64,000 nucleotides of DNA from Rosellinia necatrix (lineage: Eukaryota > Ascomycota > Sordariomycetes > Xylariales > Xylariaceae), in the NCBI GenBank assembly GCA_021209875.1, contig JAGYVD010000006.1, positions 1,364,001-1,428,000 of the forward strand, read 5' to 3'. The notes under the pieces were generated by a model. It was not told the DNA's origin, searched no databases, and saw only the letters and a list, made by a program, of their open reading frames with translations. The position numbers and the translations under genes were made by a program. Shown here in pieces: positions 54,390 through 64,000 of this stretch (within the stretch, counting starts at the first letter, position 1; each line of letters opens with the position of its first letter).

Positions 54390-55750
54390 CTCGAAATATC
54401 CAACGATGATCCGCGTAGATCAAGTCGCCTAGAGAAGATATCAAGTGAAGGTGGCCTATGATAGGTGTAGTTCCAATGTTCGTGCTACGAATGAAAGTGT
54501 CCTCCACGGGGTTCTGGTGATGTGCGCCGTGAAATTGTGTGGGTTGCTCGAGGTTTCGCAAAAGGCTGGCGGTAGCAACCGAGAGCTGTGTTAGAGGAGG
54601 CCGGACGGGATGCGGGAGGACAGCAGGTGGGATGGTGGGATGGTGGGGTGGAATGGGGAAGCTGGACGTCCTACCTACTGTACCTAGATAAGGTTAGGTG
54701 GAGAAATTCAGGACCCAAAGATCCCCTTCCCTATGTCGGTACCGGCAACTGGGAGTCAGGTTACCTAGGTGTGAGAGGGGTCCTTGCAAGGTACCTGTAC
54801 GCACTGCCCTCGATACCTACTGGCTGCCATCGGTATGGTACTGCGGCAAGTATTTGCTGTAACTACTAGTCACGGGTCATTTCCAAAGGTACCTACCTCA
54901 GCTAGGTTAGGTACCTACCGTGAAACAAGAGCATGAATTTCGACAGGCCAAGTGAGGCTCACTTAAGAGTCATCACGAACAAACTTTGTGTGTTTTCTTA
55001 GAAATTCAGGTTTTGCCGACAACATCAAAACCATGGCTATTATCTATTATTAAGAAAATTAATTATAAGCATGATTTGGAAAGACTACAGTTGCAGTCCC
55101 TAGTAAGTAAGTACATAGCAAACCCCGGCTCCTGTAATGATTGAATAAGTAAGTAGTAAAGTTGTAGAAAGGATGGACGGGCAACCGCCAAGAGCGGTGG
55201 GCCGTAACCTCCCCTAACTGCCTACCCCAATACTTACTTACCCGCCTTGTACTAGATACAGGGCACGCTATAGTAGGTAGGTACCTAAATCAACTAAAGC
55301 TTCTACGGTGAAATGCTTCCAATTCTGCCCCCTACCCTTTACTCTACTCTCCCTTCATCATCCACACAAGGTTATTCTCTCAGGAATGAAGCCATTAACT
55401 CCTACCCACGGAGTGTATCCATCGGCCCTGGTGCCTCCGGCTGTCCAAGAGTCAGGGGCCAAACAAGACGGTGCTCCGGATACACCGTGCGGTCGCAATC
55501 CAAAAGATGCAATACTGGCCCTATATCAAGATATGAGTGGGCAGTGTCGAGGTAAGCACAGACGATGATAAGATGAGTTCTCCTGTGGAAACGTGACCCC
55601 TAGGAAAGGTTTGCGGTTCGAATTGATATGGCACTGAGCAAATTCCAGAACCACCGTACTATCTATGGGATGTAGGCATTATATTTTCACCCTATGTCTT
55701 TGTTTTGTTGATGCTTATCGCAGAGTTGCCCTATAGAATGACATGCTCTA
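54390..55750. other. Intergenic region, MMS2 to GH3 gene
   Basis: About 1.36 kb without a supported gene. It contains several CCTA/TAGG clusters (about 54885-54920 and 55270-55285). The frame at 55308-55568 has no recognisable content. The MMS2 promoter lies near its left end. Confidence 0.55.
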
Positions 55751-58378
55751 TTAAGCAACAGTAAGTGTAGCGCTCGCCCGCAGATCCTCGCTCGAACTTC
55801 CGACAGAGATGTTAAAGGCCCCTGGCTCAACAATATACTTCATAGACAGGTCCCAAAGGCCAAGCGCCTCTACCTTGAGCTCAATGTCGACCGTCTCGGT
55901 TGCCCCAGCCTTGATATCAACCTTGGCGAACCCCCTGAGCTGCTTATTGGGCACTACAACACTGCTCACTACATCCTTGACGTAGACCTGTACGGCTTCG
56001 GCTCCGTCTCGGTCTGAGTTGTTCGTGACGTCCACAGTCACGGTGATTGTGTCACTGGCCGACGCCGTCTTCTTCGACAGCGCCAGGTTGGCATACGAGA
56101 AGGTACTATACGAGAGGCCGTAACCGAACACGTATAACGGCAGCGGGGTCGAGAGCACGTAGTTATGCCCAAAAATGAGGGTGCCATTGGGATATTCGGC
56201 ACCCGGATCCGGTGACGCACGCGCCGAGTTGAGGTAGTCGTAATAGATGGGCGTGGTACCAACATCGTGAGGGAACGACACCGAAAGACGGCCAGAGGGG
56301 TTCACATCCCCAAACAATACGTCGGCCAACGCATTTCCGCCCTCCTCCGAAGGATAGAATTGCTGCACGAGAGCCGACGCAGCTTGAGAAATCCAGGGCT
56401 CGGTGATCGGCTTGCCGGAGCTAAATACTACAACTGTCGGCTTGCCTGTGTCAATGATAGCCTTCACGAGGTGCGGCATGGCGCCGACCAAGTTGAGGTT
56501 ATGTACATCGACGTGCTCGCCGGTTGTCGCATTCAAGCCGGCCCAGAGCTCATTCTGGTCTCGTGACCAGGTGCCTACTACAACAACCGCGACATCAGCT
56601 GCCTCCGCCGCGGCGATGGCCTCGTCAAAACCTGATTGGTCATTTGACCACCGCTCGCACCCTTTCGCGTAGGTGATGGTGCCTTCGCTCGCAGCTTTGA
56701 TCCCGTCGAGCGGCGTCACGCCTCTGTACTGCGATAGGAAGGGAACGTAGTCTCCATACTGTAGCGACCGTTGTCAGTTACTATACAGGCCCCACGATAG
56801 TCCCATAATCACTCACGTTCATAAAGCCATGGGCCATAGGCCCAATAACCGCAATGTTTGCGTCCTTCTTCAGGGGCAAAATTTTGTTGTGGTTCTCTAG
56901 GAGTACGATGGACTCGGCGTCGAGTTGGCGTGCGAGTTCAACCATCTCCGGCGTGTGGATGTGCTTGGACTGCTCGTTCTCGGGGACTCCCGTGAAGGGT
57001 GTTTCAAACATGCCCACCTCGAACTTGGCACGCAGAACTCGAGATACGGCCTCGTCTACAATATCTATCGACAATTCGCCAGCTTCAACCATCTCGGGAA
57101 TCTTCTCGAAGTTAAAGGACCCACCACCCATCTCGACGTCGTTACCAGCCGGAAGAGCCTAGTATCACAACCATCATATCAGTTCTCGCACCGGGACTCG
57201 CCATAATAAGCTCACTTACATAATTCACGACTGCGTGCGAATCTATAGGTTCGGACTCGCACATCCTAAAAGCGTCGCACAGTCGATCAGTACCACCTGC
57301 ATCACTTGAAACCTATAAGCTCACATATTAGACTCTAGACCTTCACTAAAAGCACCTATCAACCCACAAAATATTGGTAGCCCCATTCTCCTCGTAGTAT
57401 GTCAGTTAATATGTGCTTGTCGGCGACCGCCGGGATACCGTCGTAGCTATGGTAGGCGCTCATGATTGCGAACGCATTACCGTCGATTATCGTTCGCTTG
57501 AATGGGGGAAGATACGTAGTTCGGAGTTCCCGTTCTCCGCCATGGACGGGTGCCGTGTTAACACCTTGCTCCGGGGTTCCAAAGGCCGCCTTATCATATG
57601 TTTAGCGAGTAGCGATACGATTCGATCCCGGGGAGCTCATCTTACAAAATGTTTCACCATGGCCGTCACATTGAGTGACTGGAGGCCCGTCACGTATGCG
57701 TGTCCCATCTCTCCGGCCCTAGGCGAAATATGCGGTTAGCATGCAAGACCCTCTGACTGGAGAATGCTCGTACAAATAACCGTCCTCTCCATAGGTTTCC
57801 TCAACACGACCGAACCGTAACTCGCGAGCCAAGTCAATGACGGGTCCGAATATTTGATTCACTCCCAACGCTCGGGATTCTTGCGCGATCGCAATGGCCA
57901 TTTTTTCAACGAGGCCCGGGTTAAAGGAGCAAGCGTGGGCAATTGGCGAATTGAAAATCGTGGCGTTCGGAATCAAGAAACCATGAATACCCTCAGTCTG
58001 TGCGAATGCTGGTATTCCGAGCCGAGTCTCTTGCATCAGGTAATCTTGTCCCTTTTTAATGCCCTCGCTGAGCTCCTTCCACGGTATGGGGACTCCGACG
58101 TAGAACTGGCCGCCTCGGTATGCCATGTTAAACTCGAGGCCGGTTTGGTTATACGAGAAGTTGTCAACATCGAACCAATTCCTTAAATCTCCTTGAACTA
58201 TCTGGGATGTCTTTTCTTCGATCGTCATCCTCGACAGTAGGTCTGCCACCCTACTCTCGACCGGAGCATGGGCGTCTTTGTAGACCGGCGCGGACTCATT
58301 TTTGGCAACCAATGCACCCCGTGTGAGTGCAGTTAAAACTGCGAGAATGACCGTGATGGAACCCCTCATTTTCGCCAT
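55751..58378 (-). CDS. GH3 beta-glucosidase / beta-xylosidase, secreted
   Basis: Retaining exo-glycosidase that removes beta-linked glucose or xylose from oligosaccharides. Minus-strand exons 57774..58378, 57646..57718, 57368..57589, 57220..57312, 56817..57158 and 55751..56758 (introns 55, 56, 55, 61 and 58 bp) give 780 aa. The signal peptide is about 1-22 (ends T-R-G-A). Domain order is GH3 N-terminal barrel (about 45-390), alpha/beta sandwich (about 400-620, with A-V-I-G-P-M-A and V-V-V-V-G-T-W), and a fibronectin-III-like C-terminal domain (about 685-770). The nucleophile is Asp near 304 in S-S-D-A-G-G; Q-T-E-G-I-H-G-F and R-F-G-R-V-E-E-T-Y-G-E-D are conserved substrate-binding blocks. It is divergent from a GH31 gene, pointing to joint use on xylo-gluco-oligosaccharides. 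Exact specificity cannot be read here. Confidence 0.9.
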
Positions 58379-59222
58379 GGTATACGAGTATTCTGCGAAA
58401 AAAGGTCACAACGAGGTGGAGGGAACGTCATGTTCAATGTGTAGTAACTGGCGTAGCATCGTGACTATATACAACGACCAGCACCCTCTCGAGGACAAGG
58501 ATGATCGTATATGGGGACTCGACAATTACAGCCGTCGGTACGCTAACTTTTCTTTCCGTATTCGAGGTGTCGCATATAAAGACCAAGGGAAGGAATTTCA
58601 ATCATGATTCTTACCGAGACTAACACCAGACTTGGCATGGGCATGGTTCATTCAAACGAAGAGCTCTTGGGAAGCTCTTGGGCATGGAGCTCGGGCACTC
58701 GTTCCGGGGTTGAAATTTGGAGATTAAGTTGGGGAAAGCTTACAAGCGCACTTTGGGTGCCAAATTCATCGAAGGAGTTATCATCATTGGTGGGGAAGCA
58801 TTCCGCCGAGCAGCACTGCACACCGAACGCGCCACGGCCGTGAGTGGAACTCTGTGCACGACATTGCCACATCCAATGTATAGTTCCGATGCATGCAGGG
58901 CGACCAGCTATCTTCAGAGGACGCCATGAATGGTCCGCCAGCAGGGAACCATTGATCATGGTCACCCCGCTCCCGTAGTTACGGGCCGGATCCCGTCATG
59001 CTAGATGCCCTTTACTTTTGGCGTTGGGAAAACTCGGAGAAGCTTTGCATCGAGATACACGAAAGCGGACCCTGTTAGCTACCTACTCTATATTCGTCCC
59101 CTCACGGATATCGGATGTCGTCGAACTACTATTAGGGGCCATCTGCTTACCTACAAGTGTAGGCGATCTCAATCTCAAGTTGAAGAACATTTCGATATCA
59201 GTTCACGGCACTAAAAATCAAC
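58379..59222. promoter_or_regulatory. Shared bidirectional promoter region of GH3 and GH31 genes
   Basis: The 844-bp region separates two divergent glycosidase start codons and carries no supported gene. Three matches to the CreA-type repressor consensus SYGGRG are visible on the plus strand: GTGGAG at 58416-58421, CCGGGG at 58704-58709 and GTGGGG at 58790-58795. Such short motifs occur by chance, so this is only suggestive. A tandem 11-mer (AGCTCTTGGGA-type) lies at about 58660-58682. I did not find a GGCTAA XlnR-type site. Confidence 0.5.
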
Positions 59223-61808
59223 ATGAAGTTCCGCGACGGTATGTGGTTGACGGCGGAGGGCATGAGGGTGGAGTACGCCGAAGACGTCTATAACATCACG
59301 GAAACGGAAAAGGGACTGAGCCTACTATGTCCAACGAAGAAGATCAGGTCGCGTGGAGATACCTTGAATCAGAGTACCCTGACTATTGTGAGCGTCTGTT
59401 GCTGAGGTAGGATTGCCCACCGCAGCTGACGAGCAAGGTTAGGATATAGAAGCAGCCGCTGATGGGATCATATCCGTCGAGACGACTCACTGGGCTGGGG
59501 CAGCAAACAAAGGGCCACACTTCGATCTCTTCCCTGACGAGCAGCCGAAGATCGAGCCCAAAGTCAGTCGGGGGGACAAGGGAACCACGCTGAGCGCCGG
59601 CGCGTTATCAGCAACAATACACCCAGACCAACACACATTCGACATCCGCTTCCATAGCACGGACGGATCGAAGACCCTGACGTCCCTGCTCTCGCGCAGC
59701 GTCGGCTTGGCTTACAACCCGGCGCCGAGCAACCCGATGCAGACGGGGGACATGCGCGACTTCCGGCACTACATCTTCACGCAGACGGCCCTCGGCGTGG
59801 GCGAGACGATCCACGGGCTCGGGGAGCGGTTCGGGGCCTTCAACAAGGTGGGACAGTCGGTCTCGCTGTGGAACGCGGACGGCGGGACCTCGAGCGACCA
59901 GGCGTACAAGAACATCTCATTCTGGCTCAGCTCGCGCGGCTACGGCGTCTTCATCGACACGCCCGGGCGCGTAGACCTCGAAATCGGCAGCGAGCGCACC
60001 AACCGCCTGCAGACGAGCGTCGAGGCCCAGCGGCTCAAGTGGTACCTCATCTACGGCCCCACACCCAAGGACGTCCTGCGCCGCTACTCGCTACTCACCG
60101 GCCGCCCCGGCAGGGTCCCCAGCTGGAGCTTCGGCCTCTGGCTCAGCACCAGCTTCACCACCAACTACGACGAGGCTACCGTCAACTCGTTCCTCGAGGG
60201 CATGAGGCAGCGAGATATCACCGTCGACGTCTTCCATTACGACTGCTTCTGGATGAAGGTGAGATCGCGATCCCTGGGAAAATCTACATGAACCCCTCCC
60301 TCCCCCCCTCCCCTCTCTCTCTATTTCATCTCGTTTTTTTTAACCAAGCTTACCTCTCTTCCGTTTCATGATAGGGCTTCACATGGACCGACTTCGTCTT
60401 CGACTCGGAGCGCTTCCCCGATCCCAAGGCGCAGATCTCGCGCCTGAAGGAGTCCGGGCTGGTGAAGAAGGTCTGCGTGTGGATCAACCCGTACATCGCG
60501 CAGCACGGCGCGGCCTTCAAGACCGCCGCCGAGAAGGGCTACCTGCTGAAGCGGAAGAACGGCGACGTGTGGCAGTGGGACCTCTGGCAGGCGGGCATGG
60601 GCCTCGTCGACTTCACCAACCCGGACGCGGCGAAGTGGTACGTCGAGTGCCTCAACGGCCTCTTCGACCAGGGCGTCGACTGCATCAAGACCGATTTCGG
60701 GGAGCGGATTCCCACTCTAGACGTCGAATGGTTCGATAAATCGGTGGACGCTCATAAGATGCATGTGAGTTCCCCCCTCCACCTTCCCCCCCCCCTTTTC
60801 CCCTTTTTCTTTATCAAAGCCGAATCAATCGCTGACCCACATGGACCGGGGGGGTCCCCGCAGAACTACTACGCCTTCATCTACAACAAGGTCGTGTACG
60901 AGGCGCTGCAGGCGCGCTACGGCGACGCGGAGGCGGTGCTCTTCGCGCGCGCGGCGTGCGCCGGCACGCAGCGGTTCCCGCTCGTGTGGGGCGGCGACTG
61001 CGAGTCGACGCCCGAGGCGATGGCGGAGTCGGTGCGCGGCGGCCTGAGCCTGGGCCTGTGCGGGTTCTCGTTCTGGTCCAACGACATCGGCGGCTTCGAG
61101 GGCAACCCGCCCCCCTGGGTGTACAAGCGCTGGGTGGCCTTCGGCCTGCTCTGCTCCCACAGCCGCCTCCACGGCAGCGGCTCGTACCGCGTGCCCTGGC
61201 TCATCGACGCCGACGACGACCCCGCCGGCGCCGGCTGCTCGCCCGTCCTCGCGCGCTGGACCGCCCTCAAGAACCGCCTGATGCCCTACCTGTTCGCCCA
61301 GGCCGCCGCCGCCGCCCGCAACGGCTGGCCCCTGTCCCTGCGCGCCATGTGCCTCGAGTTCCCCGACGACCCGACCTCCTGGTTCCTCGACCGCCAGTTC
61401 ATGGTCGGCGACGCCCTGCTCGCCGCCCCCGTCTTCACCGAATCCGGCGACGTCGAGTTCTACCTGCCGCGCGGCACCTGGACCTCCCTCCTGACCAACG
61501 AGCGCAGGGAGGGGCCCGGCTGGTTCAGCGAGAGCCACGGCTTCTCGAGCATGCCGCTGTACGTGCGCGAGAACACGGTGCTCGTCCTCGGGCGGCCCGG
61601 CGTCAGGGGCGCCGTGTACGACTACACGCGGGACGTCGAGGTCTGCCTCTACCAGGCGACCCCGGGCGCGAGCGCCGAGCTCGTCGATCATCAGGGCGCG
61701 GCGCTGGGGACACTCATTGTCGGCCCGGATGCGGCGCTGGAGGGCGAGGAACTGCTCAAGGGCGAGTGGACTAAAAGTGTCAATAGTCGCCACATTGATG
61801 GCAATTAG
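59223..61808 (+). CDS. GH31 alpha-xylosidase / alpha-glucosidase
   Basis: Retaining alpha-glycosidase, of the YicI-like type by its motifs, likely removing alpha-linked xylose from xyloglucan oligosaccharides. Exons 59223..59387, 59443..60258, 60375..60764 and 60864..61808 (introns 55, 116, 99 bp) give 771 aa. An N-terminal beta-sandwich (about 1-240, with G-L-G-E-R-F-G-A-F) precedes the barrel. Nucleophile Asp is near 434 in C-I-K-T-D-F-G-E, and the acid/base Asp is near 502 in W-G-G-D-C. F-W-S-N-D-I-G-G-F follows; then a C-terminal beta domain. K-T-D-F-G-E is the alpha-xylosidase type of GH31 signature. No signal peptide is visible, so it may act inside the cell on imported oligosaccharides, unlike the secreted GH3 partner. 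Intron 3 is 99 bp, in phase, and free of stop codons. Confidence 0.9.
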
Positions 61809-62102
61809 TTGATTAATTGACTGGCCGATTGATTGGTTGATTGATCTAACAGTCGATATTTGGATTAATGATACATAAATACATACAGGGGTGACGAGAA
61901 AGAGAAATAATGACATGTTGTGCGGCAGGCTAACTTCGAGCCGGCAGATCCCACATAGGTATATAAAAGATTGAATGTACACGGCTTTCCCTCCCAAGGT
62001 ATCTCAACTTTCGCGTCACAAATCGAACATTCGAACAGACTGTACCGTCTCAGGCCACCACGTCGCTCTAATATCGTAGCTTAATTCGAGTGGATATCTT
62101 GT

Positions 62103-64000
62103 TCACAGTGTCTCCAGCCAGTTCTTCTGCAACGAAGAGGGGTGCTGTAGACGCCCGTCTCCATTGCCCGGTTTCCACAATCCTTGTTTGCCAATGTCAA
62201 TCTCTGTATCAGGTCCTAATAAACGAGTTGCCCCATTTCTTCCCACGGGATAACGAACAGTAGGGCCATTGCCTTGCATGTGTTTAAAGACGAGTTCAAA
62301 CCTCGAATCCACTTCACTGCGGTGAGCCCATAACCCATTTGCGAGCGCTCCCTGTGGCTCTGAAGGCATTGCCCAAAGAGAGGAGGTTCTAGGGAGAGCC
62401 GAAGCGTTTAAAGGAGATCCCTGCCGCTGTGTCGCGGACTCTTCTTCAGCTGGGTGTATCACGCCGACACGATAGCCCGTCAAAGCTGGGTGTACAATTT
62501 GCGCCGCCGTCTTCAACGATCCAAAGAAGGCTGGGTGTCGCGTAGTAACATCATAAGTCAAAACCTGTGAAGCCTCACTTGCGGCAGGCGCCTCATCCAA
62601 TTGCCCATCCCAATCCTGGGGGTAGCCAGCCGCGATAGCTTCAGCAAGCGCAGTTTCCCAATTGGCATTGTAAGCGACAGTGGACCTATGGCGATGTCGC
62701 AAAGGGATGTGAGCAGGCTTTGCGCGAGGAACATTGTCAAGATTCTTGATCACGATGCCTTCCGGTAGTTCAGGGAGATCACGGATGGGAGTTATCGCAT
62801 CTACTGGGGCCTCTGGAGCAGCTGCAGTTGTCGAATCCTTTTTAGTCTTCTTTCCAAACCAGCCGCTGAAGAAACCACCTTTGTCTTTACTTGGCGGGGT
62901 TGACGTCGGGGTAGTCACGGCGCTTGTTTTTACTGAGACTGTGTCAATAGAAAGAGAAGATACCGATGAAGCCCCCGAAAGCTGTAGCGATGGTCCGGCG
63001 GCAGGGAAGGCACACTTTGTAATCCAATCTATCTTTATAGAGACCACCTGGCTTTTGGTCCATAGCTGAGTTGACTGAATGGGTTGCAACGATTGCCGAG
63101 TGGCCCGTGGTTTTCTAACCATTACCAATGCTGCAGGATCTGCGGAAGTGCTGCGATAATCCGTTCTCTCTAAGTCGAGTTTGAAGAGGGTGGGTGCCAT
63201 AGCGTTCGCTGGCTGCATCCTTTGCCAAAGATACCCGCTCCTCTGATCTTGCACAATGGTGATATGCACACGTTGCGGGGTCCAAAGGTGAAGGCTAGTC
63301 AGACTCAATGCCTCTTCCCTAACAACACGGGACGTCTTTGAAGGAGAAATGACTATCGGGAGTTTCGAGGTTCTGCGATAATCACGCCTGGTTGTCTTGG
63401 GATCAAAAAGACCGCAAGACACAGATACCTGAACTTGCACCGGAGATTTCCAGAGACCACTTGGAGAGACATCTACTCCCCCAGGTGTTGACGGGGCCTT
63501 TGAGATAGGAACTAATGGTTCATCAATATTAGATGTCCAAAGACCAGGAGGTACGCTAATAGGGATGGAATTCAGCGGAGACCATAAAGCAGTCGACATA
63601 ATGGACTCTAGGGGCTCGGCATTGCGGCGAGGCACTCTTCTAGGAAGCAAAATGGCAGCGGGAGGGTTTGCAGTGGTACGGTAGTTGGCCCGGGAAACCC
63701 CAGGCGTGAACAAACCACGGGTCTTGAACGCTGGAGATGGAGGGGATCTGGTCCACAGCATTACAGCGTCAAGTGTCTTGCTCCGCCACAGCGTAGAACT
63801 CTCGATTTTAAGTAGTGGAATCTCCGTCCGCGACCTCGATCTGTTCATGACCTTATTTTGAGAGATTGATTGGTGCCAGGCCTGGGCCTCGGGTTCCGGT
63901 AAACCTAATGTATGGGGCTTGATATTCTCCGATTTCGCCCACAGGCCTAGACCCTGGTCTAGTATCGGCGCCGACTGTACAGTAGATGTTTCCCGGAGCT
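62103..64000 (-). CDS. Leu-Trp repeat protein, 3' part, function unknown
   Basis: The minus-strand frame is open from the window edge (first full codon at 63998) to the stop at 62103, at least 632 aa. The ATG at 63848 is internal: the frame upstream reads on with the same repeat chemistry (G-L-G-L-W-A-K). At least three units of about 60-75 residues follow the plan [G/T]-L-F...R-x-x-Y-R-x-T...P-A...R...S-x-x-L-W. They cover about 63718-63535, 63427-63220 and 63190-63030. Further Leu-Trp points lie between them (S-T-L-W, S-G-L-W, G-L-W-T). After the repeats come a Lys/Gly/Phe basic patch (G-F-F-S-G-W-F-G-K-K-T-K-K) and a mostly disordered C-terminus. I recognise the type as a conserved fungal hypothetical protein but no function. 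No membrane helix is seen. Confidence 0.75.
   Translation of the reverse strand, partial: LRETSTVQSAPILDQGLGLWAKSENIKPHTLGLPEPEAQAWHQSISQNKVMNRSRSRTEIPLLKIESSTLWRSKTLDAVMLWTRSPPSPAFKTRGLFTPGVSRANYRTTANPPAAILLPRRVPRRNAEPLESIMSTALWSPLNSIPISVPPGLWTSNIDEPLVPISKAPSTPGGVDVSPSGLWKSPVQVQVSVSCGLFDPKTTRRDYRRTSKLPIVISPSKTSRVVREEALSLTSLHLWTPQRVHITIVQDQRSGYLWQRMQPANAMAPTLFKLDLERTDYRSTSADPAALVMVRKPRATRQSLQPIQSTQLWTKSQVVSIKIDWITKCAFPAAGPSLQLSGASSVSSLSIDTVSVKTSAVTTPTSTPPSKDKGGFFSGWFGKKTKKDSTTAAAPEAPVDAITPIRDLPELPEGIVIKNLDNVPRAKPAHIPLRHRHRSTVAYNANWETALAEAIAAGYPQDWDGQLDEAPAASEASQVLTYDVTTRHPAFFGSLKTAAQIVHPALTGYRVGVIHPAEEESATQRQGSPLNASALPRTSSLWAMPSEPQGALANGLWAHRSEVDSRFELVFKHMQGNGPTVRYPVGRNGATRLLGPDTEIDIGKQGLWKPGNGDGRLQHPSSLQKNWLETL

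Noticed and set aside
60825..61997. 390-aa minus-strand frame opposite the GH31 last exon
   Set aside because: Antisense shadow; the plus strand has unbroken GH31 sequence.
63846..63848. ATG as the start of the Leu-Trp repeat protein
   Set aside because: The same frame stays open upstream to the window edge and carries more of the repeat pattern, so this Met is internal.
1..64000. CRISPR array, bacterial operons or ribosomal RNA genes
   Set aside because: None seen. Gene structure is plainly that of a fungus, and no regularly spaced repeats or rRNA signatures occur.

Overview
The window is nuclear DNA of a filamentous ascomycete (Pezizomycotina, probably a Sordariomycete). The genes carry short GT-AG introns (about 48-250 bp, many of 50-70 bp). 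Their products are typical of moulds: an AA9 LPMO, GH55, GH3 and GH31 enzymes, an ENA-type ATPase, a NACHT NLR and a type III PKS. Intergenic DNA is AT-richer and dotted with CCTA/TAGG palindromes. I rebuilt 21 protein-coding genes (two cut by the window edges) and two intron-containing tRNAs. Exon joins were made by hand from splice motifs and reading phase. For every spliced gene except the edge-truncated TIM16 fragment the total coding length is a multiple of three. Product names rest on motifs I recognise, not on searches.

Layout. 0-7 kb: 5' end of TIM16/PAM16 (-), a YIP1-family Golgi protein (+), a double psq/CENP-B-type HTH protein derived from a transposase (+), and an anion/allantoate-type MFS transporter (+). 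7-21 kb: a secreted AA9 LPMO, a ~1640-aa fungal NLR (Goodbye-like - NACHT - TPR-like - Cys/His C-terminus), and an ENA-type P-type cation ATPase, all (+). 21-29 kb: a GH55 exo-beta-1,3-glucanase (-), a membrane-anchored glycosylasparaginase (+), and a type III polyketide synthase (-) convergent with it. 30-33 kb: tRNA-Phe, a four-helix small membrane protein, and a degenerate protease-like protein. 33-47 kb is gene-poor: a 2EXR/F-box-like protein, an archaemetzincin, a CRAL-TRIO protein, tRNA-Asp and an FAD monooxygenase. 47.8-54.4 kb: a bZIP regulator with two apparent compensating frameshifts, a LYR-motif mitochondrial protein and the UEV protein Mms2. 55.7-61.8 kb: a divergent GH3/GH31 pair sharing one 844-bp promoter region. 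From 62.1 kb to the edge: a large protein of repeated Leu-Trp units whose true start lies outside.

How the parts fit. The LPMO, GH55 and GH3/GH31 genes point to plant- and fungal-wall polysaccharide use; the GH3/GH31 pair looks like a small xyloglucan or xylo-/gluco-oligosaccharide module. TIM16, YIP1, Mms2, the LYR protein and the CRAL-TRIO protein are housekeeping genes. The NLR, type III PKS, FAD monooxygenase and HTH protein look accessory. I found no CRISPR array, no intact transposon and no complete secondary-metabolite cluster. The candidates most worth a second look are the NLR, the transposase-derived HTH protein, the doubly frameshifted bZIP gene and the Leu-Trp repeat protein.
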